Source: an uncultured Clostridia bacterium (GTDB taxonomy: Bacteria > Bacillota > Clostridia > Christensenellales > Borkfalkiaceae). Taken from it: a stretch of 8,167 nt of DNA. The stretch spans positions 1 through 8,167 of the forward strand of contig CAMNIW010000049.1 of NCBI GenBank assembly GCA_946540675.1. The letters run 5' to 3'. The first letter of the stretch is position 1, and every line of letters starts with the position of its first letter. This document shows positions 5,417 to 8,167 of the stretch, piece after piece. A program made the translations under genes and the position numbers. The notes beneath the pieces are model-generated. The model was given only the letters and a program-made list of their open reading frames with translations, had not been told where the DNA came from and did no database searches.

Positions 5417-7162
5417 ATGATAAAACGACTTTTCAAGTGTCTTCGCGAATACAAACTCGCCACCTTTTTGACGATTTTTTGCATGGTTATCGAAGCCGGA
5501 ATGGAAATATTGATTCCTTTTTTGATTTCCTTGTTCGGGAACGAAGTAAACAGCGGTAATATGAGCGGCGTATATCTTTACGGCGGACTCATGGTCGGCG
5601 CGGCGATAGTTTCTCTGATCGCGGGTATGTTAGGCGGCAAATTTTGCGCTAAGGCGTCTACGGGTTTTGCGAAAAACGTAAGAAATGATATGTACGTCAA
5701 TATACAATCCTTTTCTTTCTCGAATATCGATAAATTTTCGTCAAGCTCACTCGTGACGCGTCTTACGACCGACGTGACCAACGTTCAAATGGCGTTTATG
5801 ATGCTTATAAGAATGGCTATTCGCAGCCCTTTGATGTTGATCTTTTCGTTTATAATGAGTTTTGCGGTAGATACGACGTTGCCCGTAATATTTTTCGTGA
5901 CGATACCCGTGCTTACGGGGGCGCTTATTATCATTGCGAGAATAGCGTTTCCGATATTCAGAAAACTCTTTAAGCGCTACGACGCGTTGAACGAGTCGGT
6001 TGAAGAAAACATTAAAGGCATGCGCGTAGTAAAATCGTATACGAGAGAAGAGTATGAAACTCAAAAATTCACTAATGTATCCAACGGTTTGCGGAAAGAT
6101 TTTACACGCGTGGAAAGAATACTCGCACTCAACAGCCCCATCATGCAACTTTGCATGTACGGTGCGCTGATTGCCGTTGTCGGCATCGGTTCTCATCTGA
6201 TACTGCATACCGCAAATCCGACTTTGCAATATACCGACCTTCAATCGCTTATAATGTATTCTTTCCAAATACTTATGTCGCTTATGATGGTGTCGATGGT
6301 TTTCGTTATGGTCATATTGTCGGCGGAAAGCGGCAGGCGAATAGTTGAAGTTCTCGACGAAAAAAGCGATCTTGCAAATAAAGACGGCGCCATAAAAGAA
6401 ATAAAAGACGGATCCGTTTCTTTTGAAAACGTCTCTTTCCGCTATTCGGAAGACGCTGAAGCGTACGCGCTTAAAAACGTCGATTTTAAGATAGAGAGCG
6501 GTGAAACCGTTGGAATACTCGGATCTACCGGGTCTTCAAAAACCACTTTGGTCAATCTTATTTCGAGACTTTACGACGTGACCGAAGGTTGCGTAAAGGT
6601 CGGCGGTGTCGACGTAAGAGATTACGATATGGAATCTCTCCGCAAAAACGTCGCCGTCGTTTTACAAAAAAACACTTTGTTTTCCGGTACGATTAAGGAA
6701 AATATGCGCTGGGGTAAGCCCGACGCCACCGACGAAGAGATCGTCTATGCCTGCAAACTTGCGCAAGCGGACGAATTTATCGTACAATTCCCCGATAAAT
6801 ACGATACGATGATCGAGCAGGGCGGAACAAACGTCAGCGGCGGTCAAAGGCAACGATTATGCATAGCGCGCGCTCTTCTTACAAATCCGAAGATACTTAT
6901 TCTCGATGACAGCACGTCGGCTGTTGATATGCATACCGACGCAAAGCTCAGAAAAGCATTTGCGGATTATATCCCAGAGACGACTAAAATAATAATCGCC
7001 CAAAGAGTTGCTTCCGTACAGGATTCGGATAAGATAATCGTAATGGATAACGGAAAAATACACGCTATCGGCAATCACGATCAACTGCTTAAAACCGATT
7101 CAATATATCAGGAAGTTTATTATTCGCAAAATAAACGGTCGGATAACGGAGGTGACAGATAA
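5417..7162 (+). CDS. ABC exporter half-transporter (permease-ATPase fusion), degenerate-site subunit of a probable heterodimer
   Basis: This 581-residue type IV (ABCB-like) exporter has six predicted membrane helices, at about 16-40, 54-76, 128-150, 156-178, 243-263 and 277-302, followed by an ATPase domain from about 333. The A-loop Tyr is Y343. Walker A is GSTGSSKTT (369-377), with Ser where GxxGxGKS/T has its third Gly, a variant I recall from clostridial homologues. The Q-loop is Q417, the signature VSGGQRQ at 473-479 is intact, and Walker B is ILILD (D497). D498 replaces the catalytic Glu and Q529 replaces the H-loop His (IIIAQR). This Asp/Gln combination is known from degenerate-site subunits such as TM287, so this protein probably supplies the non-hydrolytic site of a heterodimer and lends its intact signature to the partner's active site. 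The substrate cannot be read from sequence; multidrug or lipid-like compounds are typical. The start codon has a weak AGG-based ribosome binding site 8 nt upstream. Its stop overlaps the next gene by 1 nt. Confidence 0.93.
   Translation: MIKRLFKCLREYKLATFLTIFCMVIEAGMEILIPFLISLFGNEVNSGNMSGVYLYGGLMVGAAIVSLIAGMLGGKFCAKASTGFAKNVRNDMYVNIQSFSFSNIDKFSSSSLVTRLTTDVTNVQMAFMMLIRMAIRSPLMLIFSFIMSFAVDTTLPVIFFVTIPVLTGALIIIARIAFPIFRKLFKRYDALNESVEENIKGMRVVKSYTREEYETQKFTNVSNGLRKDFTRVERILALNSPIMQLCMYGALIAVVGIGSHLILHTANPTLQYTDLQSLIMYSFQILMSLMMVSMVFVMVILSAESGRRIVEVLDEKSDLANKDGAIKEIKDGSVSFENVSFRYSEDAEAYALKNVDFKIESGETVGILGSTGSSKTTLVNLISRLYDVTEGCVKVGGVDVRDYDMESLRKNVAVVLQKNTLFSGTIKENMRWGKPDATDEEIVYACKLAQADEFIVQFPDKYDTMIEQGGTNVSGGQRQRLCIARALLTNPKILILDDSTSAVDMHTDAKLRKAFADYIPETTKIIIAQRVASVQDSDKIIVMDNGKIHAIGNHDQLLKTDSIYQEVYYSQNKRSDNGGDR
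7148..7154 (+). promoter_or_regulatory. Strong ribosome binding site for the second ABC subunit
   Basis: GGAGGTG, followed by A, is a full match to the 16S anti-Shine-Dalgarno and sits 9 nt (from GGAGG) before ATG 7162. It supports the start of a reading frame that never meets a stop inside the window. It is much stronger than the site of the first subunit, with translation coupled through TAATG. Confidence 0.8.
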
Positions 7163-8167
7163 TGCCGCATGTAAGGAGTTCCGGAAATAGTGCGCTTGCC
7201 AAAGGCAAATTCTCAATAAAAAAGGGTATTTTTAAGCGTTTGCTCGGTATTTTATTCAAAAATTATAAAGGTTTGCTGATGGCGATGGCGGCTTGCATAG
7301 CGATAAGCGCGGTTGCCGGATCCATCGCGTCGCCTTTCTTGCAAAACATATACAGCGCAATTGCCGAATACGTTAACGGCAGTATCGGCGCCGACGCGGC
7401 GTGGGGAAGAGTTATAGCCTTTTTGACCGTTCTCGGCTCCATATACGTTATAGGACTTATTGCGAATCTCATTATGGGGCAGGTAGGCGCGGTACTTACG
7501 CAAAAATTCCTTGCGGATATGAGAAACAACGTCTTTGCGAAGATGCAATCTTTGCCGATAAAGTACTTTGACCGAAATACGCACGGCGATATAATGAGTA
7601 CTTATACAAACGATATCGACGCACTCAGACAATTGATTTCGCAAAGTCTTCCGCAAATATGTACTACTGTAATTACGCTGATCACTCTTACTTTTTCTAT
7701 GCTTTATATCAGCGCGTTTATATTCGGCATAGTCTTACTCGGCGTCGTATCGATACTGTTCGTTACGAAAGTCGTCGGATCGCGAAGCGCAAAGTATTTC
7801 ATGGCGCAACAAATCGCTATCGGTAAACTTGAAGGATACGTCGAAGAAATGATACACGGACAAAAAGTCGTCAAGGTCTTTTGTCACGAAGACGCGGCGA
7901 TAGACGGTTTTGACGCGGTCAATCAGAATCTTTGCGGCGTGTCCTATAAAGCAAACGCTTTTTCTAATATGCTTATGCCGATCATACACAACATCGGCAA
8001 TATATTGTGCGTAATAGTCGCGTTTGTCGGTTGCGCGATTGCGGTAAACGGTGGAATAAACTTTGGTTTTAAGTCGCTGTTTTCAACCGGTAATTTCGTC
8101 GAAGCGATGACTTTTCCCACTGTTTTTGCTCTTCTCGGCGCGACGAGACAATTTGCGAACAGTATGG
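7162..8167 (+). CDS. ABC exporter half-transporter, second subunit, N-terminal 335 residues (3' end outside window)
   Basis: The frame is open from ATG 7162 to the window end, giving 335 codons plus one base. The visible part is an ABCB-type membrane domain. A basic N-terminal tail of about 35 residues precedes helix 1 (about 37-60); further helices lie at about 83-108, 165-185, 187-205, 272-296 and, cut off, from about 312. The family stretch between helices 2 and 3 is clear: FAKMQSLPIKYFD (125-137), THGDIMSTYTNDIDALRQ (140-157) and ISQSLPQI. EEMIHGQKVVKVFCHE (228-243) is the coupling-helix region typical of clostridial exporter pairs. A longer extracellular loop (NGGINFGFKSLFSTGNF) sits before the last helix. 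The ATPase domain is beyond the window, so its motifs cannot be judged; by analogy with TM288 it should carry the catalytic Walker B Glu. The gene overlaps the first subunit by 1 nt (TAATG), so the two are probably made in equal amounts and form a heterodimer. Confidence 0.9.
   Translation, partial: MPHVRSSGNSALAKGKFSIKKGIFKRLLGILFKNYKGLLMAMAACIAISAVAGSIASPFLQNIYSAIAEYVNGSIGADAAWGRVIAFLTVLGSIYVIGLIANLIMGQVGAVLTQKFLADMRNNVFAKMQSLPIKYFDRNTHGDIMSTYTNDIDALRQLISQSLPQICTTVITLITLTFSMLYISAFIFGIVLLGVVSILFVTKVVGSRSAKYFMAQQIAIGKLEGYVEEMIHGQKVVKVFCHEDAAIDGFDAVNQNLCGVSYKANAFSNMLMPIIHNIGNILCVIVAFVGCAIAVNGGINFGFKSLFSTGNFVEAMTFPTVFALLGATRQFANSM

Noticed and set aside
5747..6268. 173-codon open frame on the - strand inside the first ABC gene
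   Set aside because: It is antisense to a clearly conserved exporter, its product is Arg/His/Tyr-rich with no recognisable domain, and no ribosome binding site or promoter was evident.
7252..7656. 134-codon open frame on the - strand inside the second ABC gene
   Set aside because: It is antisense to a recognisable membrane domain and its product resembles no family. Other minus-strand frames (for example 799-1197 and 1425-1697) were rejected for the same reason.
1..8167. CRISPR array, insertion sequence, tRNA/rRNA gene or tandem repeat
   Set aside because: Coding sequence covers almost everything, and no regularly spaced repeats, transposase motifs, terminal inverted repeats or tRNA cloverleaf sequences were seen by eye in the two short gaps.

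Overview
The window looks like ordinary bacterial chromosome from a Bacillota/Clostridia-type genome, probably an uncultured or gut-type lineage. The basis is the gene order infB-rbfA-nrnA-truB-ribF, the Gram-positive-style Shine-Dalgarno sites, a DHH-type NrnA, and a paired ABC exporter of a kind common in Clostridia. The taxon is inferred from order and protein style. No rRNA, tRNA, mobile element, CRISPR array or long repeat was seen, and every gene lies on the + strand.

Region 1 (1-5310) is a tightly packed housekeeping cluster. It starts inside infB (IF2; 5' end outside the window). After a strong hairpin in the only real gap come rbfA (30S maturation), nrnA (DHH/DHHA1 oligoribonuclease/PAP phosphatase), truB (tRNA U55 pseudouridine synthase), ribF (riboflavin kinase/FAD synthetase) and an endonuclease IV-like TIM-barrel protein. 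Three junctions overlap (rbfA/nrnA by 11 nt, truB/ribF by 8 nt, ribF/TIM barrel by 26 nt) and nrnA/truB are 9 nt apart, which points to one transcript with translational coupling. The shared theme is translation, RNA turnover and flavin cofactor supply; the TIM-barrel protein is the outlier, probably linked to DNA repair.

Region 2 (5311-5416) is a 106-nt AT-rich spacer with a good SigA-type promoter (TTGACA, 17 nt, TAAAAT). An imperfect inverted repeat straddles its -35 box. No convincing intrinsic terminator was seen there.

Region 3 (5417-8167) holds two ABC exporter half-transporters joined by a TAATG stop/start overlap. The first is complete (581 aa) and carries the degenerate ATP-site residues of heterodimeric exporters: Asp for the Walker B Glu, Gln for the H-loop His. 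The second is cut by the window end after 335 residues of membrane domain. Together they probably form a heterodimeric exporter of the BmrCD / TM287-288 class with unknown substrate.

I did not find a novel system. The points most worth checking are the diverged FAD-synthetase half of RibF, the altered metal-ligand position in the endonuclease IV-like protein, the infB-rbfA hairpin, and the possible operator at the ABC promoter.
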